Of a stretch of DNA of 64,000 nucleotides, positions 35,275 through 64,000 are shown piece after piece. The stretch is from contig QCXZ01000137.1 in assembly GCA_025024175.1 (NCBI GenBank), positions 4,712,001 to 4,776,000 of the forward strand, given 5' to 3'. Numbering within the stretch: position 1 is the stretch's first letter; the number at the start of each line of letters is the position of its first letter. The translations under genes and the position numbers were made by a program. The notes under the pieces are model-generated. The model was not told the DNA's origin. It did not search any database and was given only the letters and a program-made list of their open reading frames with translations. This DNA comes from Rhyzopertha dominica. Lineage: Eukaryota > Arthropoda > Insecta > Coleoptera > Bostrichidae.

Positions 35275-36073
35275 TCACGTCTTTTCTTCATTTGATTTTC
35301 GGCTACCTAATCTTAAAGGTTCTTCCTCTATTACCAATCGCCTTTTTACAGCTGGCCCAAAGAACTGTGTTTTCACTTTCCGTTGCTGGGGAATATAAAT
35401 TTCGTATACTTTAAAGTACTTCAAAATGTTCTCTGTAAAAGATCATTATGACCACAATAATTAATAGTCAATAAAAAAAAAACTTACTGACTGTATCTTC
35501 AGGAAGAGTGTATTCCTCAGCTAGTTGTTTGCTATTAAATTTTCTTGGATCTGTCTGATGGTCTGCGATTAGCTTCAATGCATTTTTCAATGTTATCTTC
35601 CCTTCAGGAACATTCTTCGGCTCTTTATAACCAAATTCAAAGTCCTCCACGATTTCCCTACATGCTGGAAGCGGACGATTGGGGTTTGGTTCTTCTTTTC
35701 GTTCAATCTATCCAACACACAATTTCCTACTTAAGACACTGATACATTTTTATGTAATATGAAATATTACCTCGGGATCATGTGATTTTACAAAAACATC
35801 CTTAAGACGTTGATCTAAGGCTTCATTCTTTTTTAAGCTCTGCTCGTACGCGTCTGGGTATTCTAAATTAAGAAGATATTATAAAGTCAAAATTTAAAAA
35901 AAGAAATTGTATTTTAATTTAACCTCACCTCGCATCATTTGGTTTATATCAATAGGATCGTTTTTGTATTTAGGGGCCGCTATTGGTTTTTCCTTAGATA
36001 TGATCTTATGGGCCCTACTTTCTACATTGAAATTCCTAAATGGATGTGAAACTTTTGATATCACCTTTCCCAT
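35275..36073 (-). CDS. Ndufaf4: NDUFAF4, complex I assembly factor
   Basis: Mitochondrial assembly factor for NADH:ubiquinone oxidoreductase (works with NDUFAF3). Four exons: 36073-35929, 35862-35771, 35707-35488, 35432-35275; 145+92+220+158 nt give 204 residues (human about 175). N terminus MGKVISKVSHPFRNFNVESR keeps the family RNFN-E-RA core and the Gly2 context for N-myristoylation. Then comes YPDAYEQSLKKNEALDQRLK with DVFVKSHDP, then PEGKITLKNALKLIADHQTD in the conserved middle, and a C-terminal ILKYFKVYEIYIPQ block, ending EEKT. Splice sites are GTGAGG/TTTAG, GTAATA/GATAG and GTAAGT/TACAG. Every phase is consistent. The second acceptor is poor in pyrimidines. Confidence 0.93.
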
Positions 36074-36820
36074 ATTTTCGTGCTTTTAGGTTAGGTGTGA
36101 TTAAACGTCAAACGGAAAAGTTTTTTGGATGCTCGCGTTAAAAATATACAAATGGCAATGCTGGATGTTAAATAATTATTATTTTATTGATAAATTTGCA
36201 GGAAATAGCTGGATAGCTCTTGCATACTTCGCTTGAAAATAAAATAATAAAAAAAGCTATGAATACGAAGTACGGTAGCTGCTAGATGCCTTTTTTTAAT
36301 TGGAATATTTCAGTCCATTGACGTACAAAAGTATTGCTGTACGGCTCATAAAACATACAATTAATCATTTATTTAAGGCAATATTATTTTTTTTTTCGCA
36401 ATATTCTTACATAATCTTCGTTTAGGTGTTTTTTATTATCGATTCACATCCACCAAATAAACGATTATTAAAACGACAATTTTATTAACACGGTAAATTA
36501 ATCCAGGACGCCTATGGTTGTGAATGTCGTTTCTTTATCTCAGAAATATTTTAGCTGCCAACATAACAACGGAAAATACATAAAGTAAAACGTAACTAAT
36601 TTTTTATGCACACAAACGATTACTTTAATTGTCTCTAACTACCCATACGCGATAATTCCATATCACTTAACGCTAAATGGGAATTGTTTATTATTCCGGC
36701 ATTATTCGCTTCGGTATTTCGATGCAGGGCAGATTTAGGTTGGCAGTTTCTGGAATTTGACACTGTGTAAGATGGCTGATATCTAAATCCTATTAAATTT
36801 TCTTTGTTTTACTGCAAAAT
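36074..36820. promoter_or_regulatory. Divergent NDUFAF4 / warts promoter region
   Basis: NDUFAF4 starts leftwards at 36073, and the inferred warts noncoding first exon ends at the donor GTAAGT (36821). Between them lies a 0.7-kb spacer. The stretch 36720-36800 contains GTGTAAGATGGCTGAT, with a YY1/Pho-like core AAGATGGC, near the likely warts start. Shared or divergent promoter function is an inference. Confidence 0.4.
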
Positions 36821-39800
36821 GTAAGTGCCTTAAATCGTGATGTACCAGTTAATTTACAAATAATTCAGTGTGTGTTAGTGCCTCAAAAAGAGTTTAAGTG
36901 AAATGATCCCATACGGTGTTTGTAGGCGCGAGTGTATGTGTGCAGTGTTGTTAAAATTCCACATAGAATGAGACGGACTGACACTTTAAAAATCTGTCAG
37001 GCCTTGCTGTAGCTTTAAAGCAAAAACTGCTAATAAAAGGTACTTTATCTACAAATTGATTGTGATAGTTGCTACACATGTACAGAAAAAGCATTTGATG
37101 ATAACATATTAGTTACATGTCATTATGCCAAAGAATGCGAGTTTGGAATGTGAGTGAGTGAGACATTTGAAAGCAATTTGGCACATCTTAGTTGCGCCTG
37201 AGGCATTGTAATGCCAGTGCATATTGACAGATGTGATATTTTTTACCAAAAATCGTTGTGCGATGGTATTTTTTTATATGTAATCAAAATTCAGTAACCC
37301 AGTGTTCAGCTGCCTTTCAATGTACATGCACTAATGTGGACACATTTTTCCATTTTTTAACTCTATTGTAATCAGGAATTCCATATAATTGCCAATGAAT
37401 AAATATAAATATGTACCTGAAATAGATTATGGAGTATTTTTGCAACTGCATATAATTTTATCGTGGCGGTTCTATACCACAAGATAGTACCTATTAATTG
37501 ATCATTTTTTACCATACTTTGTTGATTAATGTCTTTTGTTCTTGTTTGAAACCGCTCTGTGTATTTTTTGTTTTGTTGAGTGGTACCTATTGCCACAAAA
37601 CTATATACCATTCTCCAAGTCATCTCTCTTAATTCTATTTTTTAAGGAATTTCAACATACTCTACTAGATTTGGCAAATAAGGCACATATGCACCATTGT
37701 TGCCATGGACAACACAGTTTGTTTAAAAGAAAAGTATCAAGTGTCTGCCAATTATGATTGTTAAATATCGCAACTTTGCTATAAAATGACATAACTACGT
37801 ATTGTAGCTTAGAATATTTTTGAACCGAATACCATACAAATAAATTGGCATTCTAACACACACAAAAAGTGCTGTTTTAATGTGATGGTAATTAGGGTAC
37901 CCTACATCTATTACATTATATAAAAATATGGGTGATTGTATTAAACAAAATCTGTAGTATGTTTTTGTCCTTTGGTACACTCCATTTTACATTCATTTGG
38001 CTGGTGCGCTATTCTTTCAAAATAAGTTTGTTCTTTATGCATATTTGGAGAAATATAAAAGTTATTTCCTATCACTAGATTTTGTTCCAAAAAGTTCAGC
38101 TTTTCTTGGCGTCTCATATTTTCATATTTACTTATCTAAATTCACAGAACATAGTGCATTATAATGCATATTTTTTGCTACAAGTTCTTTAACAAAGTAA
38201 AATGATTGCGCGCCAGTAATTATCTCTTTATTAATCTTGCTTTATTAACAAAAAAGATAGTTGTATTTTCTATAGTCACGAAAACATGAAAAGCATAATA
38301 TAAATATTTCTCAAAAACGGTTGTGTGTGCTTTCACGATTTTACATTAAAAATTAAGTGGTATGTTTTGTATGAATCCAGTAGTAATTATATAATTATTA
38401 TTTTTGGATCTGCTAAATTAAGGTAATATTAAACATTTGAATGATTTTTTTGTGTCCCAAAATATATTTGCTGGCAGTTTTATATATATTTTTCAGTGTC
38501 ATTTTAGAGCAGAAATGCAAGTTTGGTTTGAAGCGTTGAAAATATATTTGACTTAGCTACAAATAGTTCGAATTGAATGTTCGGTTGGCACTTGGTAGGA
38601 TGTAGACCAAATATTATACAATTTATTCATTACAGTATCTGTGTACTCCTGAATCGTGATGATGGGCTAACTACCCAAAGCGATCAACAACTTTGTAATA
38701 AACATTATGGAATAGTTCAAGGGTGTAGTGTATTTGTTTTTCTAATTAACTTCAGATGTTGCTTTGAACATTTTTTCCCGATTATCTGTTTGTCATCTAA
38801 TAACTGTATGGTTGGATTCTTGAAACCTAATGTCTGACTGATTTTTGTCTTGTTTAATTACAACAAAATATTCTAGTAATGTTTTAGTGAAATGAATTCA
38901 GGCTGTCCCATCCTTACACAAGGAAACAAGATCTAGCTAACAAAAATATGGAAATAAGCTTTTTTTTTACACAAGTTCATTTTCTTGTTGATACAAAATG
39001 TCAGGTGTCATTATGTATTTTAAATGGAACATCATATACAGCGTTATGTGGGCAACCTCTCGCAATCTGAAAACTGGTGTAGAATTAATACTATTTTATA
39101 GTATAACGTTTTTTCAAATAACGGCTGCCTACTGAGATATTCACTCTTAAACACAGAGTAAGAGAAACAGTTTTTGAAAAATATCTGTTAGATCGTTTGA
39201 TATAATTTCTTCATATTTTGGTTATTATTAGCCGTTTAAGTGATGTGCAGATTTTTTTTAATAAATGTTTTGGGGGCCCTTACATTTTAACCCTTAACTT
39301 TAAAACGGGGAAGTATTTTCCTCAAAAATATATGTTCTTTAAGTCTTTGGGCCTTGTAAACAAAAAAGATACTCTTTGTTTATATGGCTAAAAGTAACCC
39401 TTTTTGAGAGAATTGCAGTTGAATGTTAGGGTTCACATTTCACGTTATTTAAAAAAAAGTTATACTGTAAAATAGTGTTACTTTTACACCATTTTTCAGA
39501 TCCTGGGAGGTTACCCACATAGTGTGGGAAATCCTGTATATTATTGCATTTTTGAGTCACTTGTTAAAGGGCGCATTATTAAGGATATATGTTGCCTACA
39601 GTATCATGTTACGGTGTCATTTGATGTTTTTTTATTAAAGGATAACGAATATCTTGGCAATTAAAAAGGATAGTGATATGGGGTTTTTGTCATTTATTAA
39701 GACGTGAAAAAATCTATCAAAATTTATCAAGAGAGAAATTTTTTATATTTTTACATGTGTAAATGTGGAATTTTGTTTATATTTTGTGTTGCAGGATATA

Positions 39801-40391
39801 GATATGTGTAAATACAGAAAAAAAGTGTCTACAGATATAATTATTTATTGATATTGGCAATGCACATTCCTACTCTCTCTTTGCTTTTGGATTTAGTTCG
39901 GAACCTGTACCACGATATGACAGAAAACATTTATTTTATATTATGTGAAANAAAGCACTACTTATAGCAATATAGGGTTATTAAATTAAGAATAATAATA
40001 ANTAAATAAAAGTTATGGACAAAATCAGTTGAAAACAATTGAAATTAATTGAAACATTTTTTTCTTCCGACAGCACAGGTGGGTTTGTGCCATTGAACTA
40101 TACTTGGATAAACAAATAGAGCTATTTTATGATTATTAAGTCTTGAGTAACACACTGATCCCATAAATTTCAGTTCACAAAGCTATGTTTCATATATATT
40201 TTATCTCCATAGAGTCTATTAAAATCGATATATGACATCTTTGTTATTTTTAGTATTTTTTCTTGTGATACTTCATACAATGCCATCTGCAGTTTTAAAA
40301 ATTAATGAATGGTTAACAAATACAACACATAGTTAAATGCAAAATTTGCTTTCAGAAAAGAACAATTTTATTTCTATCCTCTTATTTCCAG
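36821..40391 (+). other. Inferred warts 5' UTR intron
   Basis: 3.6-kb AT-rich stretch bounded by donor GTAAGT at 36821 and acceptor CTTATTTCCAG at 40391. It contains the inverted-repeat element at 39037-39537 and Ns at 39951 and 40002; otherwise no feature is visible. Other unseen 5' exons are possible. Confidence 0.4.
39037..39537. mobile_element. Short palindromic MITE in warts 5' intron
   Basis: Arms GTGGGCAACCTC...ATCTGAAAACTGGTGTA (39049-39080) and ACTATTTTATAGTATAACG reappear inverted at 39455-39520 as GTTATACTGTAAAATAGT...TACACC, then CAGATCCTGGGAGGTTACCC. The ends are TACAG and CTGTA. No open frame; about 500 bp. The left tip seems to lack about ten bases present at the right tip. 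Confidence 0.75.
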
Positions 40392-40405
40392 TCTTACCGC
40401 GTGAT

Positions 40406-40496
40406 ATGCCCTTGTCCGTCGTCTTTTATGGTTGACGTAAGGGGCCAGCATCCAACGTGCCAAACGGGGGGACATGTGACGCGGTGTGTTTCCTGA
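40406..40496 (+). promoter_or_regulatory. Two upstream ORFs in the warts leader
   Basis: uORF1 ATG 40406 to TGA ending 40435 (9 residues). uORF2 ATG 40428 to TGA 40494-40496 (22 residues), in the same frame as warts, and its TGA directly abuts the warts ATG at 40497. If the leader is transcribed as inferred, scanning ribosomes meet both before the main start. Confidence 0.5.
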
Positions 40497-58044
<17,548 letters not shown>

Positions 58045-61000
58045 GATTTCGTCAATTTTTTTGGGGTGAAACCCTCGATGATGTCACGCAGGGCCCTTAA
58101 AAGCTCACTTGAATAGCAGCGGGATTTACGATGTTTTGGTTTTTCGTTCGGTTTAAATATTTGATGTGTTTTTTTCTCTGCTCTTTTTTCTTGTAGTAGG
58201 TAGATCTGCTATCGCGTTCACTAACAGGGATAAATTAATGTAGGGTTTTTTTTTTGCATGTACACTTGAATTGCGACTAAATCCGAGTAATTTTTTAATT
58301 AAGTGTGGAAAAGAGCCAAATAATTTTTTTTCGGGTTGGGGATGTTTAAGAATTTATCATTCGGCCTAATTTGTCTTATTTTTTTAATTATCAGATTTTA
58401 GTATTTCTTCGAAATCTATTGAGATAAAGTGGATAAAGGTTTCAGCTAAATATTTTAATGTTTATTGCTGGTTTCTACTTTTTACGCAGCATAAGGTCTT
58501 AAAGTTTGCCACACCACATTATTAATGAATTTGCAATTTTTTTTTAGTTATTTTAAAATTTGAATTTAGAAAAGTGCTACTTGTTTTTTTTTATTATCTT
58601 AATAGCATTTTTAGCACATTTAACTACAAGAAATACCTGTAACTTCAGTAGTTCAGAGATATTTTATATTGTTCCACTCAGTGTCTGACTGTCATGGTTT
58701 TCTAATTACCTATTTTTTTTCTTTATTATTTGTTTAGGTAGGATTATTGATTATTACGGATATGAATTCAAAACATGAAAAAAAAATTGAAGAATACTTC
58801 CTCCTGTGTAACTACATCAGTTCAGCAGTACCTTTCTTTCTGGGTCAAAAAGTAACATATCCTTCATGAAAACATAGTTCTCTGTAACTCTGATGACCTA
58901 CAAACCTTTTTTTTTACATTCTCCACATTTTGATCATTCAGTTCTTATATATTTTCTCATTTACACATTTGCATGATACCCAACAGGTCACTGGTATATA
59001 AAAATATAGCACTGGCTTCAAAACTGAGCCCTGGGGCACTCCATTCATCACTTGCACTTGTTTCCTCGCATTGAAGCATGCAACCCCAAAGTGTTCAAGT
59101 TTCATTTAGGAGATTTTGAATTGATATTCAATCAAATGCCTTTTCATTGTCAAGGTATATAAATTCGTATTCACTAGCAGAACTCTACCTGGCTCATTTT
59201 TCATTTTGTTCAGTGATGTCATACACCATCTGTCTTGGCTTGAAATTCCTTCTTTCACGATAAAATAAAGTTTTCTTATTCTTTTGAATGAATTCTGGAA
59301 AGGAGATTTTATATAGTATTTGAGACAGCTGAATTGTTCTTTCTATTTTTGTTCTGCAATTGTAGTAAAGACTTTTTTTGTGTATAGCAGAATTGTTACT
59401 TTCAATGATTTGCCCTGCATGTTTTGAATCTCTCATTTCATCTTTTAACATTGTTATACTAGGTTTTTTGTGATTTAGTAACCGCACTGGTACTTTTATA
59501 TTATCTAACTATACCTGAGCTCGTAAGTGAGAAATATTTTATGCAGTGTAGCAGTGTAGAATTTACATAAATCTATAAAAATTTAAGTCCGAGAATTTTT
59601 TTATAAGCAGTATGACAAAGACTTTATGAAATCAAATGGTTTTTATATGCATCTGTGCTTATTAAAAGAAAAATAATAAAAGCAGATACATATTATTTAA
59701 AGAATAAAAAAGAAACCACTAAAATATCTAGCTGAAAATTTTATATTATAAAAAAGTAATTTTATTTATTTATGGATAACAAAAAAAGTGATTTATTTTT
59801 TCAGAATTGTTGAAAGAATGCAGCTTAAGACAGTGAATTATCTGATTTTTTCTTAAAAGTATACGATTATTATCTGTAGCAGTGTTGCCAACCAACAACA
59901 GAAATTCACTTTTTTGGGATAAATTTTTTTATGGCAAAACAAAATGGAAGGCTACATGATATTAAAGGATTGCAACAATACAATTAGTATGAAGCGTTTA
60001 TTAACCTGGAATAAATTCTTCTACAGTTTACCAATAGGGAAAGAATTTACGTTAGTCCAAGTTTTCCTTATTTCTTATATGACTTGTCTATAATTTTCTG
60101 TGCTTACTGGGAACTTTCAAAGAAAATGAGTACTTCTGAATCTGATTAATTAACATAGCAGGAACAAACATAAAATTACTTACAAGATATTGTATTACTA
60201 AAAGTTGTATGAATAGACGGAATTAATGAAAGAACAAAGTCTGGGATTTAAGCTGAACTTTTTACATAATTTTTATGTTCTTTGTGTAATATTTAACACT
60301 AATAGAATGTGAATCAAAGCGCGAAAAAGTCTGTTTTTTTTTTAGTGTAAATCTCAGCAGCGGCTAATAAATTAACTTTTTCATGTTTCAAAATTCTCCA
60401 GAAAAAGGAATTTCTCTGTAATTTGGCAACGCTGCTAAATATTGCACATCAACTCAAGTTTCGGAGGACTTTGACCAATATGATTGGGGTCGCTTGATTT
60501 ATTCTTAATCACCCGATATTTTTTTGAAGTTTCCAGTTTTTGATTTTGCAGCGTGATAGCTGCGATCGCAATGGGGAATGTGCCGTTTTGCCTCAGAATT
60601 TTTGGGTTGACAGAACCCATTACGCTGGGGTTCCCGTGCCTCTTGTTTGTTGTTGTTTAGAAATAGTGTGCTGCCGATGGTTTAAACTATAACCAAAGTT
60701 TTTTTTTAAACGCTGCTTTAGTATTTCACGAACGTGTTTTGCTCACAATTTCGTAGTACGATTAGAGTATTATAAGTGTTAAATCGAATATTGATTAATG
60801 AAGAAAACGTGGTGCTAGATTGTCTTACGCTATAATGTGATAATTTACTAACTATCCATAAAAGTCATGGCAACGTTTTTGAAATGATGGTCTTCCTGGT
60901 GGGTGGGTATTGCCTAAAGACTGGTCCCAAACCGTGCATCGTTCGTTGGTTACTGTTGTGGGCTCTTCTGGTTCTGGTTTGTTTCTGTGGCAGTGTAAAG

Positions 61001-62070
61001 TTTCATTGACAGCACTGAAGTCGAAGCTTCTTTTTGTTTTTCTTCTTAACTAGTCAGTGTTGCCAAAACTGCTTCGTACTTTACAGGTTTGTTTTGTTTT
61101 GATGTTCTTTTATGGATACGTGAAGTAGTATTGATTGATAAATTATTGAGTTAGTTATATGTAATTTTTTTGTATATTTTGTAAAGTAACACTGTACAGA
61201 TTGGTTGAAGATACGGAGAAAGATATAGCTAATTAACAGTTTGAGGGGCAACCGCATAGTAGATGGATGTGTTATACACTGCCTTGCATTTATGTATGAA
61301 ACGTCGGAAATGACAATATTCACAAAAGTCAACGCTTGAAGCCTTGAAGTGTAGATATTTTTATACAGTAAACGAATTGGATATACTTTGTACGACTAAG
61401 TGTACATTAATCAAATTATGTTTGAAATGTTTCATATTATTTAAAGCATAGTTGAATACGATATGTAGGCTATTTTAGTTAATTAATTTATTTTTCATGA
61501 GAATTTTGTGTTAGACTATAGAATGAGTTTTTGTTCATCGTGTTATTATGTGCTTCATTTTAACCTGTTACATTAAAAAAAGTGCTTTCGTATTTGTTGT
61601 TTGTAATCTATCCATAACACTCGTTCACTTTTAATATGAATTATAGGTAGACATAATTTTTCTAGTCTTATCATTTTTATATAATATTGTTCCTTAAATT
61701 ATAAAAAAAGAAAACTTTATGTAACGGTCCGTATAGGCATGCTCTGTCTATTTTTGTTCTTAACATTTAAAAAATGTTCGAAGTGCCTGCCTAAATCGCT
61801 AAACTGTAAATGTGTGTAAATATATATTTTTTGAAACAGAACCCCTGCTTGTTATAAAATATTTTTGTCCTTTCTACAGTGATTGCAAAACAACAAGTTT
61901 TACCAAGAATTTTTTTGTAAGGTAAGGTTCATTCATAATTGGGTATTATCACTTTTTTTGAAAATTACGTAAAATGAATCTTGAAGTGCATATATATATC
62001 GTACGCCATGTTAAAAAAACAAAAAAATATTTGTACGTAGAGAATTTCAGGTCTGAAATTCGAATCTTAG
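58045..62070 (+). other. warts 3' UTR and downstream flank
   Basis: T-rich sequence follows the stop codon, as in long insect 3' UTRs. Several AATAAA-like words occur (near 59650, 59703, 60010, 60366), and the transcript end cannot be fixed. A LINE fragment lies at 58980-59480. The minus frames at 60435-60620 and 61081-61332 match nothing known. Confidence 0.45.
58980..59480 (-). mobile_element. LINE reverse-transcriptase remnant 3' of warts
   Basis: The minus strand has FIYLDNEKAFD (59166-59134; RT block A, normally ...DFEKAFD) and VMNGVPQGSVLKPVLYFYI (59052-58990; the conserved PQGSVLGP block with Lys for Gly), separated by a stop-containing spacer of the expected size. The frame at 59194-59487 may be the upstream RT region (RRNFKPRQMVYDITEQ). 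Decayed beyond function. Confidence 0.7.
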
Positions 62071-62074
62071 GAGT

Positions 62075-63025
62075 CACCGCCAAAACGCTTCTATCCAAGG
62101 TTATTCAACTCGTGACGTCAAGTGTCATGTAAACATTACCGTGGAGCGAGCTGTTTAATGGTGTAGCATCATTCTTGTATTGGAAAAGCTTTTGTGTAGT
62201 GTTTATTGAAAGGACGGTGTAAGAGGTCGCACCAAAAAGTGATTTGTGTAGTTTCACAAGCATCTATTATGTAGGGAAAACAAAACAAGTATTATAAAAG
62301 TATAAAAAAGTTGTTTAAGGCCCCTAGACGTGATATGCCGAAATCGCAGTTTGTTTTTCTGTTGTGAAGATCATCTTAATTCTTACTGTAAGTTTTATTA
62401 TTCTTTTTGGGGTTATAAGTGTTTACCATTCAGTTTCTATTTTGTTATAGCTTGAAGAGGATATGAAAAATTATATGCGTTTTAAGTTGATAAAGGGAAA
62501 TGTTATAATAAAGAACGACGTTGCTCCCCATATATTCGACTGTTAGCCAGACCGGAAACGAGCCTCAAGAGCTTCGAAAATAAATGGCCATTTATATTTA
62601 TTCTGACCTCTACAATAAATGTCAAGTTTAGGGTACATTTTTGATTCTTACATTTTTATGTTTACAAACAGTATGTTTCCAACAACCCACTGTGATCAAA
62701 TTATCAATGCTACGTTAATTTGATAAAAAGTTCACTTATGCTGTTGATTTTGCTTTTACGTTCCTCATCTCTGCCGCGTTGAACCGTTCGTCGCTGTACA
62801 CAAATTTCATAACAATGAACATGCCTTCAGAAGTCATAACTCATAAGTATTTCACTTTTTCTTGGCGTTTATTAATTCGCTTGTCACAAAATGAACGCAA
62901 ACAACAAAATGATAAAGTGACGGGCTGAGGCTGACGCGTGACGCACTGACCCCAGATGTAAACAAGCGACCATTTACAAGACACCTGACGTCACGGCCAA
63001 TATGTTCGCGTTTTGGCGGTCCCTT
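62075..63025. repeat. Inverted pair of 60-bp blocks with CRE-like cores
   Basis: Left block: ACCGCCAAAACGC (62076-62088) then CGTGACGTCAAGTGTCATGT (62111-62130). The right block on the opposite strand has ACCGCCAAAACGC (63022-63010) then CGTGACGTCAGGTGTCTTGT (about 62995-62976). Spacing within blocks differs by about 10 bp. The 950 bp pair span could be a transposon with terminal inverted repeats or two promoters facing apart. TGACGTCA is the full CRE/ATF site. Confidence 0.6.
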
Positions 63026-63029
63026 TGAA

Positions 63030-64000
63030 TATTCACATGTTTAATATTAAAAATACACCTTACGATCCATTTTTTCGAATTTATAAGCTGTCACAGCTGT
63101 TTTGTGGATTAGATGCTACCTATTAATATGCAATTTACTAATATATAAATACATGGCAAATACCCAATTCGTGCAACTACAACTACATTTGTAAATCATG
63201 CTGTTGCACATTAGAGAATATCTTAGTAATATTCTCCAGAAATGCTAACCACCATTTTGACTCATATCCTATACAAATTATAGCCTCTAGGCTAATTCTT
63301 TGTTATACAAAGTGCACGAATTTTCCAGTCGGCTTACATTCTTTAGAATGTACATGTACCTAACAAATTATCACAGAAGACTTTAGTACAATCAAAATTT
63401 GCTTTAGATTAAAAACAGTAGAGCCAGTTAAACTTTTTGAAATATTTTTTCTCAGAAATTTAAAAATTTCTAGATATAAGTAGATTTTTTGTTAATATCT
63501 AATATTATCAATTATTTTTTGATACACCTTAAAAATTTAAATTATTAGCTATCAATTTCTTGTTATAAATCGAAAAAAAATTCCGACTATCTAAAATTTC
63601 AAATAATTGTTATAATTTTATAATAAAATAATAAGGTATAAGTAGATACGTAATTTAAAGTTTTAATAGTTACCCATATAGTTATATCGAACATCTAACA
63701 ACTTTAACAATTTATGCATAAAATAAAAAAATATATATTTTAAAAACTTTATAAACGGCCCTTCTAGTAAACTAGGTATGTAAGTAAATTTTTTGATAAG
63801 CCCTTCCTTCCAAAATTTTGTTTTGATTGCTCTTATATTACATAAAAAACCTACATATTATTATGTGCTATGTACTCGTATTTAGAAAAATTCATAGGTA
63901 TTACAGCAGTGATGTTAAAATTACTTCACAATGAGTAATTAATTGCAATTGAAATTACAAAATATGTGATTGAAATTAATTACAATTACAAGCTTTGATA
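63030..64000. other. AT-rich right end, low complexity
   Basis: Very AT-rich DNA with no coding signal. The last 90 bases repeat variants of AATTGAAATTAC and ATTAATTACAATTAC, a degenerate short-period or self-complementary tract cut by the window edge. Confidence 0.5.

Overview
The window is nuclear DNA of an insect. It is AT-rich and intron-rich, and its protein-coding genes have close insect and animal counterparts (Syncrip, Warts, ESC/EED, MPC1, NDUFAF4). Introns and spacers carry many decayed LINEs, Tc1/mariner-type remnants and palindromic MITE-like elements. A beetle or a similar holometabolous insect is my best guess, but the sequence alone does not settle the order. Single N bases are scattered through the window, two of them inside warts exons, so some calls rest on draft-quality bases.

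Layout. (1) 1-5.3 kb, minus strand: the 5' half of Syncrip/hnRNP Q-R (Syp). It runs off the left edge and ends there in two tandem 136-nt exons that look mutually exclusive. (2) 5.3-13.2 kb: gene-poor DNA with dispersed repeats, a mariner transposase remnant and a small hairpin. (3) 13.2-21.8 kb, plus strand: an eight-exon gene for a secreted-side membrane protein of 799 residues. It has two tandem Cache/EGF-like modules of the GPR158 (metabotropic glycine receptor) ectodomain type, followed by a single C-terminal hydrophobic segment and no seven-helix domain. (4) 22.2-23.1 kb: a palindromic MITE. (5) 26.1-27.3 kb, minus strand: MPC1 (mitochondrial pyruvate carrier) and, just beyond its 3' end, a candidate 37-residue membrane micropeptide. 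(6) 27.9-28.8 kb, plus strand: a broken Tc1/IS630-type transposase gene. (7) 30.7-33.5 kb, plus strand: EED/extra sexcombs, complete in seven exons. (8) 35.3-36.1 kb, minus strand: NDUFAF4, complete in four exons. (9) 36.8-58.0 kb, plus strand: warts (LATS kinase), complete in eight coding exons (1090 residues). It starts head-to-head with NDUFAF4. Its introns hold at least three LINE pieces and three inverted-repeat elements. (10) 58-64 kb: the warts 3' flank, with a LINE reverse-transcriptase remnant, and an inverted-repeat pair carrying CRE-like motifs near the right end.

The genes are not a functional operon; they are ordinary neighbours. Two (MPC1, NDUFAF4) serve mitochondria, EED is the histone-reading WD40 subunit of Polycomb Repressive Complex 2, Warts is the core Hippo kinase, and Syp is an RNA-binding regulator of mRNA localisation and translation. 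The most unusual items are the tandem ectodomain receptor without a heptahelical domain, the paired Syp exons that swap the RRM1/RRM2 junction, the 951-bp near-perfect palindrome inside a warts intron, and an upstream ORF whose stop codon touches the warts start codon. All exon joins below were checked by eye for GT/AG borders and reading-frame phase; transcript ends are inferred.
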